In this document: positions 7,727 through 16,602 of the stretch, in pieces
Layout: every line of letters starts with the position of its first letter
How positions within the stretch are numbered: position 1 is the first letter of the stretch
NCBI GenBank assembly: GCA_016218725.1
Contig: JACRDB010000147.1
Coordinates: 1 to 64,000 of the forward strand
From: Deltaproteobacteria bacterium
Lineage (GTDB): Bacteria > Myxococcota_A > Polyangia > Polyangiales > Ga0077539
Direction: 5' to 3'
DNA length: 64,000 nucleotides
Translations under genes and position numbers: made by a program
Notes under the pieces: model-generated
Seen by the model: only the letters and a program-made list of their open reading frames with translations
Databases searched by the model: none
What the model was told of the DNA's origin: nothing

Positions 7727-8589
7727 AGCACCAGGTCCAGGAGGCGCGTGCGCGTGACGTGATCCTCCAGCGCCGCGCGATACGGCTCGATCAGCGGGTC
7801 CAGCTCGAACTCCACGAAGTCCGGCGCCGTGAGCGTCACCCGCCCGCTCAGGGCAAGCTCCCCGGTGGGGAGCACCAGCACCGCGCCGAAGCGCCCCTCG
7901 GCGTCCACCCCGGGCAGGTCCCCGGTCACGCGCAGCACGCTCTCCGACAGCTCGCACACCTCGCGGGTCTGGCCGTCGTCCAGGCGCAGCACCGCGGGCA
8001 GGGGCCTCACCGGCAGGAGCCGGTAGTGCCCCCGGCGGTTGTGCTCGATCAGGTCCTCCAGGAGCTCGAAGAGCGGCGCCGAGAGGGGGCTCTCCTCGCT
8101 GCCGAGGACCTTGTCCCGCAGGGCCTTCATGGCCTTCTGCGTGCGCATCAGGTTGCCCCGCATCTCCTCGATGCGGCGGCGGTCCCGCCGGACCTTGTCC
8201 GCCACCACGGCCAGGAGGTTGTGGTAGAACGGAAACGCGATGTCTCCGTGGCGCTCGAAGAACTCCATGAGCGCGGACACCCTCACGGACAAGAGCTTAC
8301 TCTCCACCGTGGTCACCGCCGTGGTGTTGCGCGGCAGCCCCGTGAGCGCGCCGAGCTCCCCCACCGGGCACAGCGGGCGCAGCACCGCGCGGCCCTCGGA
8401 GCCCTCCAGGAGCTCCACCTCGCCGTGGGTCAAGACCAGGAAATCCTCGGGCACGTCCCCGACGGAGAACAGCACCGCCCCCGCGGGAGACGTGACCCGC
8501 GCGAACAACGCCAGCAGCGTCGTCAGGTGCGCCTCGGTGATGTTCGCGAAGAGCGGCAGGGTGCGAAGCGCGGCAGGGGTGACTTCCAC
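7723..8589 (-). CDS. cyclic-nucleotide-binding-domain protein with PilZ-like C terminus
   Basis: 288 residues. Residues 1-130 match a Crp/cAMP-kinase-type cyclic-nucleotide-binding fold (LFANITEAHL, GDVPEDFLVLTHGEVELLEG, PVGELGALTGLPRNTTAV). A charged helix (about 130-165) follows, and the last 95 residues look like a PilZ-type beta-barrel (HYRLLPVRPLPAVLRLDDG). The canonical RxxxR motif is not clearly present, so the PilZ call is tentative. There is no helix-turn-helix, so this is not a Crp-type DNA-binding regulator; it is more likely a cytosolic sensor or adaptor. Its TAG stop overlaps the lnt TAG within CTAG at 7723-7726. Confidence 0.7.
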   Translation of the reverse strand: MEVTPAALRTLPLFANITEAHLTTLLALFARVTSPAGAVLFSVGDVPEDFLVLTHGEVELLEGSEGRAVLRPLCPVGELGALTGLPRNTTAVTTVESKLLSVRVSALMEFFERHGDIAFPFYHNLLAVVADKVRRDRRRIEEMRGNLMRTQKAMKALRDKVLGSEESPLSAPLFELLEDLIEHNRRGHYRLLPVRPLPAVLRLDDGQTREVCELSESVLRVTGDLPGVDAEGRFGAVLVLPTGELALSGRVTLTAPDFVEFELDPLIEPYRAALEDHVTRTRLLDLVL

Positions 8590-8620
8590 GGCGCCCGGAG
8601 CCTATCCCTTCCCCCGCGCC

Positions 8621-9238
8621 GTGGCCAGCGCGCTCGCCCTGGCGCTGGCCCTGACCGCCGCGCCCTCCCGGGGCCTCGCCAGCGACAATGACGGCTTCTA
8701 CGACCGCTTCAACGGTGACCTCGTGCTCACCCTGGAGGCCAACTCCGGCCTCCTGGAGTCCCCCTCGGGGCTGCGGCCCTACGTGTCCGTGGCCGCCCGG
8801 ACGCGCTACCTCGGCATGATCGGGCTGTGCCTGGCCTACGACCGAGCCCTCTCGGGCCCCCGTACCGACGCCCTGTGGCTCGCCACGGACTTCCGTCCCT
8901 TCATGGCCGCCCGGATCAATTTCGACATGCAGCACGGCCCTCGCTGGCTGGACCTCACCCTGGACTCCATCGGTCTGGACCTCGGCGTGGCGTGGCTCCG
9001 GCCCGGGGAGCCCCTGCGCCAGGGAGGGGGCCTCGGGCTCGTCCTCGGCACCGGCGTGGAGCTCCCCCTGGTCTGGCGCGACGGGCGCGCCGTGCTCCTA
9101 CGCCTGGAGGGGCGCTGGATCTCGTCGCACCCGTGGATCCCACAGGGCACCGGTCGCGAGGAGTACCTCTGGGAGGCCGGCATCGGGATCGTCGTAAGGA
9201 CCATGGTCCTGGCGCGCGTCTACGGCCGTCATGATTGA
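8621..9238 (+). CDS. secreted outer-membrane-type protein, unknown
   Basis: 205 residues from GTG 8621. A signal peptide (MASALALALALTAAPSRGLAS) is followed by alternating hydrophobic/polar strands typical of a small beta-barrel (ANSGLLESPSGLRPYVSVAARTR; GLGLVLGTGVELPLVW). No named family was recognised. It is divergent from the cNMP protein gene and its stop lies inside the start of the glycerate kinase gene. The N-terminal choice rests on the signal peptide, since the frame is open further upstream. Confidence 0.55.
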   Translation: MASALALALALTAAPSRGLASDNDGFYDRFNGDLVLTLEANSGLLESPSGLRPYVSVAARTRYLGMIGLCLAYDRALSGPRTDALWLATDFRPFMAARINFDMQHGPRWLDLTLDSIGLDLGVAWLRPGEPLRQGGGLGLVLGTGVELPLVWRDGRAVLLRLEGRWISSHPWIPQGTGREEYLWEAGIGIVVRTMVLARVYGRHD

Positions 9239-10451
9239 AATGGTCCTGCGCAGGGCCTTCACCGACGCCCTGGCCTCGCTGCGCCTGGCGCCCCGCGTGC
9301 GTGACGCCCTGGGCCCGGCGCCCCCCGCGGGGAGGGTCACCGTGGTGGCCGTCGGAAAATCCGCCGCCCCGATGCTCGAAGGGCTCCTCCAGGCCTGGCC
9401 CGATCGCGCGGACACGGTCCTGGTCGCCAGGCCCGAGCGCTCGGTCCCCCCCTCGGGAGCAACCCTCGCGCGCTGCGAGGACTTCGCAGGCGGCCATCCC
9501 CTCCCGGCGCGCTCCGCGGTGCGGGCCTGGGAGCGGCTGTGCCTCGCGCTGGAGGGAGGCCGCCCCGAGGACACCGTGGTGGTGCTCCTGTCCGGCGGCG
9601 CCAGCGCCTCCCTCTGCGCCCCCCGCCCGGGCCTCACGCTCCGGGACCTCCAGCGTCGCTGCGAGGCCCTCCTGCGGGCGGGGCTTCCCATCGAGGCCCT
9701 CAACCGCGCCCGGGGCGGCCTGGACCTCGCCAAACATGGTGGACTCCTCCGGCGGGCGGCCCCCGCCCAGGTACGCACCCTCGCCAGCGCGGACATCCTG
9801 GGTGATGACGTCTCCGTCATGCACACCCTGGGCGGCGCGCCCACCGTGCACTTCCAACCGCTGCCCCTGGCGCCGGAGGTAAATGCTCGGATCGCCAGCG
9901 TTCTTGGGCCCTGGGGGTGGGAGCATTCCCTACCTCCGGAACCTCCCGAGGCGTCTCAGACGTATACCATCCTGGTTCGCCCCTCCGATGCCCGGGACAC
10001 GCTGGTGGCGAAGCTCACCGAAGGGGGCCTTCGGGTAACCCTCGGGGGCACGGCCACCGGGGCGGTGGAGACCCTGGCGGAGGCCTACCTGAGAGACTTC
10101 AAGACCGTGGCGCCCGGGGAGGCAAGGGTGCTGGTGGGGGAGCCCACGGTGACCCTGCCCGAAGGTGAGCTCGGGGTGGGGGGTCGGGCCGGGAGGCTCT
10201 CCCTGCTGGTGTCCCGGGGCTTGACGGGCCAGCGCGGGGTGGCCTTCCTCGCCGCGGGGACCGATGGCGTGGACGGGGCCTCGCCCCACGCCGGGGCCGT
10301 GGTGACGGGCGCCTCCTGGGAGGAGACCGGCGCCGACGCCCTGGCGCGCTACGACGACGCGCCCTGGCATGGACGCCGAGGTACGGCGGTGGTCACCGGG
10401 CCCACGGGCTTGAACCTCCTGGACCTGCACGTCCTGGCGAGGGCCGCGTGA
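9231..10451 (+). CDS. glycerate 2-kinase, MOFRL (DUF4147) family
   Basis: 406 residues from ATG 9231 (ATG 9240 is also possible). The N-terminal DUF4147 part has VVAVGKSAAPM near residue 37, a GGHPLP motif, VLLSGGASASL and LNRARGGLDLAKHGGL. The C-terminal MOFRL domain shows FLAAGTDGVDG and VTGPTGLNLLDLHVL. Enzymes of this family phosphorylate glycerate with ATP, giving 2-phosphoglycerate, in glyoxylate, serine or sugar-acid catabolism. It overlaps the upstream stop by 8 bp and its own stop overlaps the next start (GTGA), so the three genes are probably translated together. Confidence 0.92.
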   Translation: MIEMVLRRAFTDALASLRLAPRVRDALGPAPPAGRVTVVAVGKSAAPMLEGLLQAWPDRADTVLVARPERSVPPSGATLARCEDFAGGHPLPARSAVRAWERLCLALEGGRPEDTVVVLLSGGASASLCAPRPGLTLRDLQRRCEALLRAGLPIEALNRARGGLDLAKHGGLLRRAAPAQVRTLASADILGDDVSVMHTLGGAPTVHFQPLPLAPEVNARIASVLGPWGWEHSLPPEPPEASQTYTILVRPSDARDTLVAKLTEGGLRVTLGGTATGAVETLAEAYLRDFKTVAPGEARVLVGEPTVTLPEGELGVGGRAGRLSLLVSRGLTGQRGVAFLAAGTDGVDGASPHAGAVVTGASWEETGADALARYDDAPWHGRRGTAVVTGPTGLNLLDLHVLARAA

Positions 10452-10891
10452 GACCCGGAGGGAGGCGTCGAGCCCTGGCGCTCGCAGCGGCGCTCCTGGG
10501 GTGCTGGGCCGAAGGGCAGCGCTCACCCGAGGAGACCGTGGCGGCGTTCGTGGTGGCCATGGAGCAGTCCCGGGGGGACCTGTCGCAGCGGAGGGTGGCG
10601 TACCAGTACCTCTCGCAGCGGTCGAGGCAGGCGCTCCTGGACCGCTCCCGGCGGGCCTCGCAGGTGTCTGGGGGCGTGGAGTTCCAACCCTGGGAGATGC
10701 TGGCCCCGGGGCGCTGGCGCAGTCGTCTCCAGGTGGCCGGCGGGAGCTACACGGCCCGGGTGGACGGCGACCGGGCCGTGGTCACCGTCCGGGGACGGGA
10801 GGGAGGGGCCGCGGACGTACCCCTGGTCCGGGAGCAAGGCCGCTGGGCCATCGCCCTGGAGCTGCCCCCCGCGGAGGCCCGAGGACCCTGA
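10448..10891 (+). CDS. small lipoprotein, unknown
   Basis: 147 residues from GTG 10448, overlapping the glycerate kinase stop by four bases (GTGA). The N terminus is a lipoprotein signal with a lipobox at LLGC near residue 19. The mature part begins with a helical segment (SPEETVAAFVVAMEQSRGDL) and ends with beta-rich sequence (RVDGDRAVVTVRGREGG, VREQGRWAIALEL), the general plan of DUF4878/NTF2-like lipoproteins. That assignment is tentative. No catalytic residues are seen. Confidence 0.65.
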   Translation: MRPGGRRRALALAAALLGCWAEGQRSPEETVAAFVVAMEQSRGDLSQRRVAYQYLSQRSRQALLDRSRRASQVSGGVEFQPWEMLAPGRWRSRLQVAGGSYTARVDGDRAVVTVRGREGGAADVPLVREQGRWAIALELPPAEARGP

Positions 10892-11054
10892 GAGAAATTT
10901 GCTTTTTTGCTTTATCGATCATTTCCGTGCGCGGGGAGAGTGGCGCGGGGAGGGGAAAGGTGAGAAGGTCGCCGTCCGGCGCACTGAGGGTTGGCGGCAT
11001 CGCCCCAACCCACCGAAGGTCGGTACGCAAGGCGCCGCTGACTCCGCGGAGACG
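10892..11054 (+). other. AT-rich leader upstream of the RRM gene
   Basis: The 163 bp contain an AT-rich patch at about 10891-10925 (AAATTT, a T6 run, TTTATCGATCATTT), which stands out in this GC-rich DNA. The patch probably holds the promoter of the RNA-binding-protein gene, leaving a leader of more than 100 nt. I could not fix convincing -35 and -10 boxes. A regulated leader, as in cold-shock genes, is possible but unsupported. Confidence 0.35.
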
Positions 11055-11972
11055 ATGATGACGATGACTGACAATGCGCACAAGCTGTTTGTCGCGGGCC
11101 TGCCGGAGTCCGTGAGCGAGGAGGTGCTGCGCAGCCTCTTCACCGAGGCGGGGGTCCGCGTGACGGAGCTCGCCCTCCCGAGGGATCGGGCCACCGGGCG
11201 CCCGAGGGGCTTCGCGTTTGTGCGCCTGGCCTCGCAGGAGGAGGCCGACCAGGCGCGGCAGCTCCTGGATGGGCGCCTTCTCAACGGCACGAGCATCTCC
11301 GTGAGGCCCTTCCAGGAGAACCCCCCGGCCCGGGGCGAGCGCCCCGCCGGGGACCGCGGCCCCGGGGGCCCTGGCGGCGGCGGCGGTGGCGGCGGTGGCG
11401 GTGGCGGTGGCGGCTACGACCGCCCCCCGCGCGGACCGGGCGGCGGTGGCGGCGGTGGGTACAACACCGCGGATCGCACGCTCTACGTTGGCAACCTGCC
11501 CTATGACGCCTCGCAGGAGGACATCGAGACGCTGTTCCGCAACGTCGGCGCGGAGCCTCCGGTGAAGGTGCACCTCCCGCTGGATCAAGACGGCCGCAAG
11601 CGGGGCTTCGGCTTCGTGTCCCTTGCCACCTCGGACGCCGCCAAGGACGCCCTGGAGAAGCTCCGCGGGGCCGCCCTCAAGAGCCGCACGCTGACCATCA
11701 ACATCGCGCTCCCAAAGGGCACGCCCCGCGCGGACGGCCCTTCGGACCGGGGCCCCGGCCCCGGAGAGGGCGGCGGCGGCGGCTTCCGCAGCCCCCCCAG
11801 CGGCGGCGGTCCCGTGGATCCGAGCGCCCGCTTCGGCCCGCCGTCGCCCCCAGGCGGCCGCCGGACGGACCCGTCCAAGAAGCGCCGTGACGGCGAGGGA
11901 GAGGGCCCCAAAGGGGCCCGCAACCGCCGTGAGAACGAAGACCGCTGGCGCGACAGCGACGACGACGAATAA
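11055..11972 (+). CDS. RNA-binding protein with two RRM domains and Gly-rich linker
   Basis: 305 residues from ATG 11055; ATG 11058 and 11064 are alternatives with GGAG just upstream. RRM1 (about residues 5-85) has RNP2 LFVAGL and RNP1 RGFAFVRL. A linker of about 45 residues is nearly all Gly with a few Arg, Asp and Tyr. RRM2 (about 140-220) has RNP2 LYVGNL and RNP1 RGFGFVSL. The C-terminal tail is Gly/Pro-rich and then charged, ending in acidic residues. Bacterial RRM proteins usually have a single domain; this two-domain Gly-rich layout resembles eukaryotic hnRNP-type proteins. It probably binds single-stranded RNA in the cytosol. Targets unknown. Confidence 0.88.
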   Translation: MMTMTDNAHKLFVAGLPESVSEEVLRSLFTEAGVRVTELALPRDRATGRPRGFAFVRLASQEEADQARQLLDGRLLNGTSISVRPFQENPPARGERPAGDRGPGGPGGGGGGGGGGGGGGYDRPPRGPGGGGGGGYNTADRTLYVGNLPYDASQEDIETLFRNVGAEPPVKVHLPLDQDGRKRGFGFVSLATSDAAKDALEKLRGAALKSRTLTINIALPKGTPRADGPSDRGPGPGEGGGGGFRSPPSGGGPVDPSARFGPPSPPGGRRTDPSKKRRDGEGEGPKGARNRRENEDRWRDSDDDE

Positions 11973-11999
11973 GCCCTCGTTGGAGTCTAGAGCCCGGTG

Positions 12000-14900
12000 A
12001 TGGGCACCCCTCCGTCGCCCTCGAACCCGCCGCTGCCGCTCGCTGCAACCCTCAGCCTTGACGAGGCCCGGAGCGCCCTGGAGGCGGGTGATGCCACCAC
12101 GGCCCTGGCCCACATCGACCGCGCGCTGTCCCTCACCCAGGTGGGCTCCAGGCTCAGCGCCCGGCGGGTGCTTGCCGACCGCGCCACGGAGCGCCTTGGC
12201 TCCGGCGCGGCGCAGGAGCCCGACCCGTGGCCCGTCGGGGCAGCGGTGGAAGACCGCTGGGAGGTCTTCGGCCAGGTGCGCGGAGGCATGGGCAGCGTGT
12301 ACTTTGTCCGCGACCGCGAGCTCGGCGGCATGGAGCTCGCCGTCAAGGGCCTCCAGGTGCGCGACCATGCCACCCCCGCCGAGCGCTCGCGGCTGGAGGG
12401 GCTCTTCCACCGCGAGACCCAGGTGTGGCTGGACCTCGGCGCGCACCCGAACCTGGTGTCCGGGTACTACACCCTCCCCGTGCGGGGGGTCCTGCGCTTC
12501 TTCATGGAGTACGTCCCGGGGAGCACCCTGGAGGCGCGGGTGCGGGCCTCGCCCGAGGGCCTCGCGGTGGAGACCGCCCTGGACCTGGCGCTCCAGGTGG
12601 CCCACGGCGTGGAGTTCCTGCACGCCCGAGGCGTGGTGCACCGGGACCTCAAGCCCGGCAACTGCCTCGTCGCCGACGGGGACTCCGTGCGCCTCACGGA
12701 CTTCGGCCTGGGTAAGCTCGCCGCCGAGGCCGACCGGGAGCTCCTCGCGGGCGCCGGGACCCCCTGGTACATGGCCCCGGAGCAGTGGCGCTCCCTGGGT
12801 GACGCCGGAGAGCCCGCGGACGTCTATGCGCTCGGGGTGCTCCTGCACGAGCTCCTGACCGGCGCCCCGGTGTTCGACGGCTCCCCGCGGGTGCTCTCGC
12901 GCTACACGGCCACGATCCCCCCGGCGGTGAAGAAGGTCCTGGCCGCCCGGGAGCCCTCCCGGGAGCTCCTTCTCTGGCTCCTCCACGCGACGGTGACGCC
13001 CCTCGGGGTGCGGTGCTGGAGGCCCTCCCTGGACCCGGACCTGGAGGCCCTGGTGCTGGCGTGTCTGGCCAAGGTGCCCGAGGCCAGGCCCCGCGCCAGG
13101 GCCGTGCGTCAGGCGCTGGAGGCCTGCTGGTCAAGGCACCTGCGCAGGCCCTTCCCCAGGCCCTTGAGGGGCGCCCTGGAGCCCACCGAGGGCGGCGAGA
13201 ACAACCGGGCGGTGTCCTACGCGGTGATGGCACGCCTGGAGCGCTCGCGGGAGGTGCTCGACGCGTGGCTCCTGGCCCACCCCCGGGCGCTGCGACCATG
13301 GTTCAACCGCCGGGTGCTGGCCCTCGCCACCGGCGAGGAGAGCCCTCAGACCGTGGCCCTGGCCTTTGCCCGGGAGCTCGTCCCGGCCCACGCCCAGGCC
13401 GTCAGGGACGACCCTTCGCTCCAACGGGCCCAGGGCTTGTTGAGGGTGTACGCCCCTTGGCCCAGGCCCGACGCCGGGGCCCTGGCGGCCAGTCCCGATG
13501 GAGAGCACCTGGCCCTCGCCGTCGGGGACGTGGTGCACCTCCTGCGCGCCGCCGACGGGACCGTGGCCCGCACCTTCACCGGCCACCAGGCCACGGTGTG
13601 CGCCCTGGCCTTCTCCGCGGACGGCCGAAGGCTCCTGACGGGCTCCCACGACCGCACCGCGCGCGTCTGGGAGACCTCCACCGCGCGCTGCGTGGCGAGG
13701 CTCGGAGGCCACCGAGGGGGCGTTGTCTCCGTGGCCCTCGGAGCCGATGGACAGACGGCCCTCACGGGCTCCCACGACCGCACCGCGCGCCTCTGGGACG
13801 CGCCCCGAGGCCGCAAGCTCGCCGTCCTCCGGGGCCACCGGGCCGCGGTCACCGCCGTGGCCCTGGGCCCGGACACCCTGGCCACCTACGACGGAACCCT
13901 CCGACGCTGGCTCCCCGACGGCACCTCCCTGGACCCGCCCCTGGGAGAGCTCCCGGGGCTTCGCTACCTCGCCTGGACCGCCGGTGGGTGGCTCTGGGCC
14001 TGCGCCCGAGGGGTAGGTCACAGTGTAGAAGGGTGGGTGACCCAGGAGCCCCTGGAGGCCGCCGTGGGGCTCCCGGACGGGGCCGTGGCGGTTCTTCATG
14101 GGGACGGGCGCGTCGCGCGCTTCTCCCTCCGGGGGGCCTCTGGGTGGGCCGACAGGGCCCTTGGACGGGCCGTGGAGGCCCTCGCGGTGCTGGAGACCCC
14201 AGCGGGGCCGTGGGTCTTCGGGCGCGACGCCGAGGCCGTCCTGGCCTGGCCCGCGGGCGCGGGGACCCCTTCCCTGACCCTGCTCTTCGAGCCGCCCTCG
14301 TCGGTGACGTCCAGGCTGTCCCGAGAGCACGCCCGGGGTGTCCTCTGCGAGCGCCTCACGGCGGGGGACGTGAGCGCCTACGGCGCCCTGGACGCACTCC
14401 GGGTCCAGGTGCCCGACTGGCGCCGCGAGGAGGCCCTGGTGGCCTCGCTCCAGCGCGCTGGCGGCGCCCTCGGAGCCCCGGCGGGAGTGAGGGACGCGTG
14501 GGTGCAGCGCACGGCCGGCGCGCCCCGGCCGGTGCAGGCCCTGCGTCCCTGGAGCGAGCGCCAGAGCACCCTGGCGCTGGGCCACGCGGGCGCCGTGGGC
14601 CTCTGGGAGTGGTACCCCGGCGGAGAGGTCACCCCGTGGGAGCTCCCGCTGCCTGAACGCAGCGCCCTGGTGGCCTGGCACCCGGACGGCCGCCACCTCC
14701 TGGCGAGCACCACGGGCGGATCACTGGTGTACTGCCGTGTAGGTGCCCATCGGTTGCTGCGGGTCTGGACGCAGCCGGTCCCGAGGGTGACGGCGCTGGC
14801 GCTCTCGGGGGATGGCTCCCGGGCGGTGACGGGCCACGAGGACGGGGCCGCGAGGGTGTGGTCCCTGGCCGAAGGGAGCCTGGTGAGGGTGCTGCGCGCC

Positions 14901-15620
14901 CACGAGGGGGACGTGGGTGCGGTGGCACTCTCCCACGACGGGGGGCTCCTGGCGTTTGGGGGTTGGGACGGGGTGGTGCAGCTCCGAGACCTCGCCAGGC
15001 CCGACGAGGAGCGGAGCCTCGTCCATGATGCGGGAGGGCTCTCGGGACTGGCCTTCACCCAGGACGATCGGGGCCTGGCGGGCGCGGGCGAGGCGGGGCT
15101 GCGGGTGTGGTCCCTGGTGACGCTCACCGAGAGGGTTCGGGCCTCGGGGTCCCTGGTGACGGCCCTGGCGGTGTCGCCGGACGGGTCCCTGGTGGCCTGC
15201 GGTGGCTACGATGATGCCGTGAGGCTCTGGGCCCTGAGGGACGGCGCGGCGGTGTGCGCGCTGGAGGGCCATCGGTACGGCGTGGCGGCGCTGGCCTGGG
15301 CGCCCTCCGGGGCCCACCTGGTGACCGCAGGCGCAGACCAGTCGCTCCGGGTGTGGTCCGTGGACCGCTCCCACCGCTTCGCCGAGGAGGTGCTCCCGGA
15401 GGCCCTGGCGGCGCTCGCGGCGCTCTCGGGGCCCGACGCCCTGGCGGAGCTCTGGGCCGAGGCACGGCGGTGCACCCGCGGGCGCGCGCTTCCGGAGGCC
15501 CTGGGGCGCGACCTGGAGCGTCTCCGAGAGGCCATCGCGGCGCTGGTGGAGGCGCCCCCGTGGGGCGTGGTGGACGGCCTGGTCCCGCTCGGGCGGGCGG
15601 CGCCTACAGGAGCGCGATGA
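12000..15620 (+). CDS. Ser/Thr protein kinase fused to WD40 repeats
   Basis: 1206 residues from ATG 12000 (GTG 11997 is in frame). A short helical N terminus precedes a protein kinase domain (about 85-385) with GGMGSVY, Lys in LAVKGL, VVHRDLKPGN, TDFGLG and GTPWYMAPEQW, so all catalytic residues appear intact. From about 495 to 1125 there are multiple WD40 units, several with clear GH and WD-type ends (GHQATVCALAFSADG, GSHDRTARVWE, GSHDRTARLWD, GYDDAVRLWA, GADQSLRVWS). The layout predicts a cytosolic kinase with one or two beta-propellers as a protein-interaction platform. No membrane helix is seen. The 3' end overlaps the convergent dehydrogenase gene by 17 bp. Confidence 0.93.
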   Translation: MGTPPSPSNPPLPLAATLSLDEARSALEAGDATTALAHIDRALSLTQVGSRLSARRVLADRATERLGSGAAQEPDPWPVGAAVEDRWEVFGQVRGGMGSVYFVRDRELGGMELAVKGLQVRDHATPAERSRLEGLFHRETQVWLDLGAHPNLVSGYYTLPVRGVLRFFMEYVPGSTLEARVRASPEGLAVETALDLALQVAHGVEFLHARGVVHRDLKPGNCLVADGDSVRLTDFGLGKLAAEADRELLAGAGTPWYMAPEQWRSLGDAGEPADVYALGVLLHELLTGAPVFDGSPRVLSRYTATIPPAVKKVLAAREPSRELLLWLLHATVTPLGVRCWRPSLDPDLEALVLACLAKVPEARPRARAVRQALEACWSRHLRRPFPRPLRGALEPTEGGENNRAVSYAVMARLERSREVLDAWLLAHPRALRPWFNRRVLALATGEESPQTVALAFARELVPAHAQAVRDDPSLQRAQGLLRVYAPWPRPDAGALAASPDGEHLALAVGDVVHLLRAADGTVARTFTGHQATVCALAFSADGRRLLTGSHDRTARVWETSTARCVARLGGHRGGVVSVALGADGQTALTGSHDRTARLWDAPRGRKLAVLRGHRAAVTAVALGPDTLATYDGTLRRWLPDGTSLDPPLGELPGLRYLAWTAGGWLWACARGVGHSVEGWVTQEPLEAAVGLPDGAVAVLHGDGRVARFSLRGASGWADRALGRAVEALAVLETPAGPWVFGRDAEAVLAWPAGAGTPSLTLLFEPPSSVTSRLSREHARGVLCERLTAGDVSAYGALDALRVQVPDWRREEALVASLQRAGGALGAPAGVRDAWVQRTAGAPRPVQALRPWSERQSTLALGHAGAVGLWEWYPGGEVTPWELPLPERSALVAWHPDGRHLLASTTGGSLVYCRVGAHRLLRVWTQPVPRVTALALSGDGSRAVTGHEDGAARVWSLAEGSLVRVLRAHEGDVGAVALSHDGGLLAFGGWDGVVQLRDLARPDEERSLVHDAGGLSGLAFTQDDRGLAGAGEAGLRVWSLVTLTERVRASGSLVTALAVSPDGSLVACGGYDDAVRLWALRDGAAVCALEGHRYGVAALAWAPSGAHLVTAGADQSLRVWSVDRSHRFAEEVLPEALAALAALSGPDALAELWAEARRCTRGRALPEALGRDLERLREAIAALVEAPPWGVVDGLVPLGRAAPTGAR

Positions 15621-16602
15621 TGCGCCGGGTGAACTCCGTGGTGGTGAGGTTGCCGCCGAGGTCGCCGGTGCGCGCGTCGGTCTCGGCGTAGACGCGCTCC
15701 ACGGCGCGCTCCACCCGGCGCGCGGCGTCGCGCTCGCCCATGTAGTGCAGCATCAGGGCGGAGGAGAGCACCACCGCGGTGGGGTTGGCGAGGTTCTTCC
15801 CGGCCAGGTCCGGGGCGCTGCCGTGGACGGCCTCGAAGACCGCGCAGCGGTCGCCGATGTTGGCGCCGGGCACCACCCCGAGGCCTCCCACGAGGCCCGC
15901 CGTGAGGTCCGAGAGGATGTCCCCGTAGAGGTTGTCCATGACCAGCACGTCGTAGCGCGACGGGTCCCGCACGAGCTGCATGGAGCAGGCGTCCACGATG
16001 GCCTCGGTGGTCTCGAGCTCCGGGAACTTCTGCGCGACGCGGCGGGCCACGTCGAGGAAGAGCCCGTCCGTGAGCTTCATGATGTTGGCCTTGTGGACGA
16101 TGGTCACGCGCTTGCGGTGGTTGGTCCTGGCGTGGCGGTAGGCGAACTCGGAGATCCGTTGGCAGGCGCGCTCGGTGACGATCTTCAGGCTCTCGGCCAC
16201 GCCGGGGACCACCATGTGCTCCAGGCCCGAGTAGAGCCCCTCGGTGTTCTCCCGGACGACCACCAGGTCCACGTTCTCGTAGCGCGAGGGGACGCCCACC
16301 AGGGACCGCACCGGGCGCACGCAGGCGTACAGGTCCAGGGCCCTGCGGAGCGTGACGTTCACGCTCCGGAAGCCCTTGCCGATGGGCGTGCCGACGGGGC
16401 CCTTCAACGCTACGCGGTTCCTCTGGATGCTCTTGACCAGCGCCTCGGGGCAGGGGTTGCCGGTCTCCTCGGCCACCGCGGCGCCCGCGCCGTGCACCTC
16501 CCAGGTGAGGTCCACCCCGGCGGCCTGGAGCACCTCCCGCGCCGCGTCGGTGACCTCCGGGCCGATGCCGTCGCCCGGGATGAGCGTGATCGTGAAGCTC
16601 AC
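15604..16602 (-). CDS. isocitrate/isopropylmalate dehydrogenase family, likely NAD-isocitrate dehydrogenase
   Basis: 332 residues from GTG 16602. Family hallmarks include IPGDGIGPEV at the N terminus, SVNVTLRRALDLYACVRP, VVVRENTEGLYSGLEH, HKANIMKLTDGLF, MDNLYGDILSDLTAGLVGGL and EAVHGSAPDLAGK. The SVNVTLR segment and YACVRP favour NAD-type isocitrate dehydrogenase over isopropylmalate dehydrogenase, though homoisocitrate dehydrogenase cannot be excluded. It would oxidise isocitrate to 2-oxoglutarate in the TCA cycle. Its start overlaps the lgt stop (GTGA), making it the last gene of the glutaredoxin-tlpA-lgt operon, a surprising partner. Confidence 0.88.
   Translation of the reverse strand: MSFTITLIPGDGIGPEVTDAAREVLQAAGVDLTWEVHGAGAAVAEETGNPCPEALVKSIQRNRVALKGPVGTPIGKGFRSVNVTLRRALDLYACVRPVRSLVGVPSRYENVDLVVVRENTEGLYSGLEHMVVPGVAESLKIVTERACQRISEFAYRHARTNHRKRVTIVHKANIMKLTDGLFLDVARRVAQKFPELETTEAIVDACSMQLVRDPSRYDVLVMDNLYGDILSDLTAGLVGGLGVVPGANIGDRCAVFEAVHGSAPDLAGKNLANPTAVVLSSALMLHYMGERDAARRVERAVERVYAETDARTGDLGGNLTTTEFTRRIIALL

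Noticed and set aside
10782..12986. A 734-codon open frame on the minus strand across the RRM and kinase genes
   Set aside because: Opposite well-supported RRM and kinase domains; composition biased and no motifs.
15604..16602. 3-isopropylmalate dehydrogenase (leuB)
   Set aside because: Motifs around SVNVTLRR and YACVRP fit isocitrate-type enzymes better and no leuC/leuD is near.
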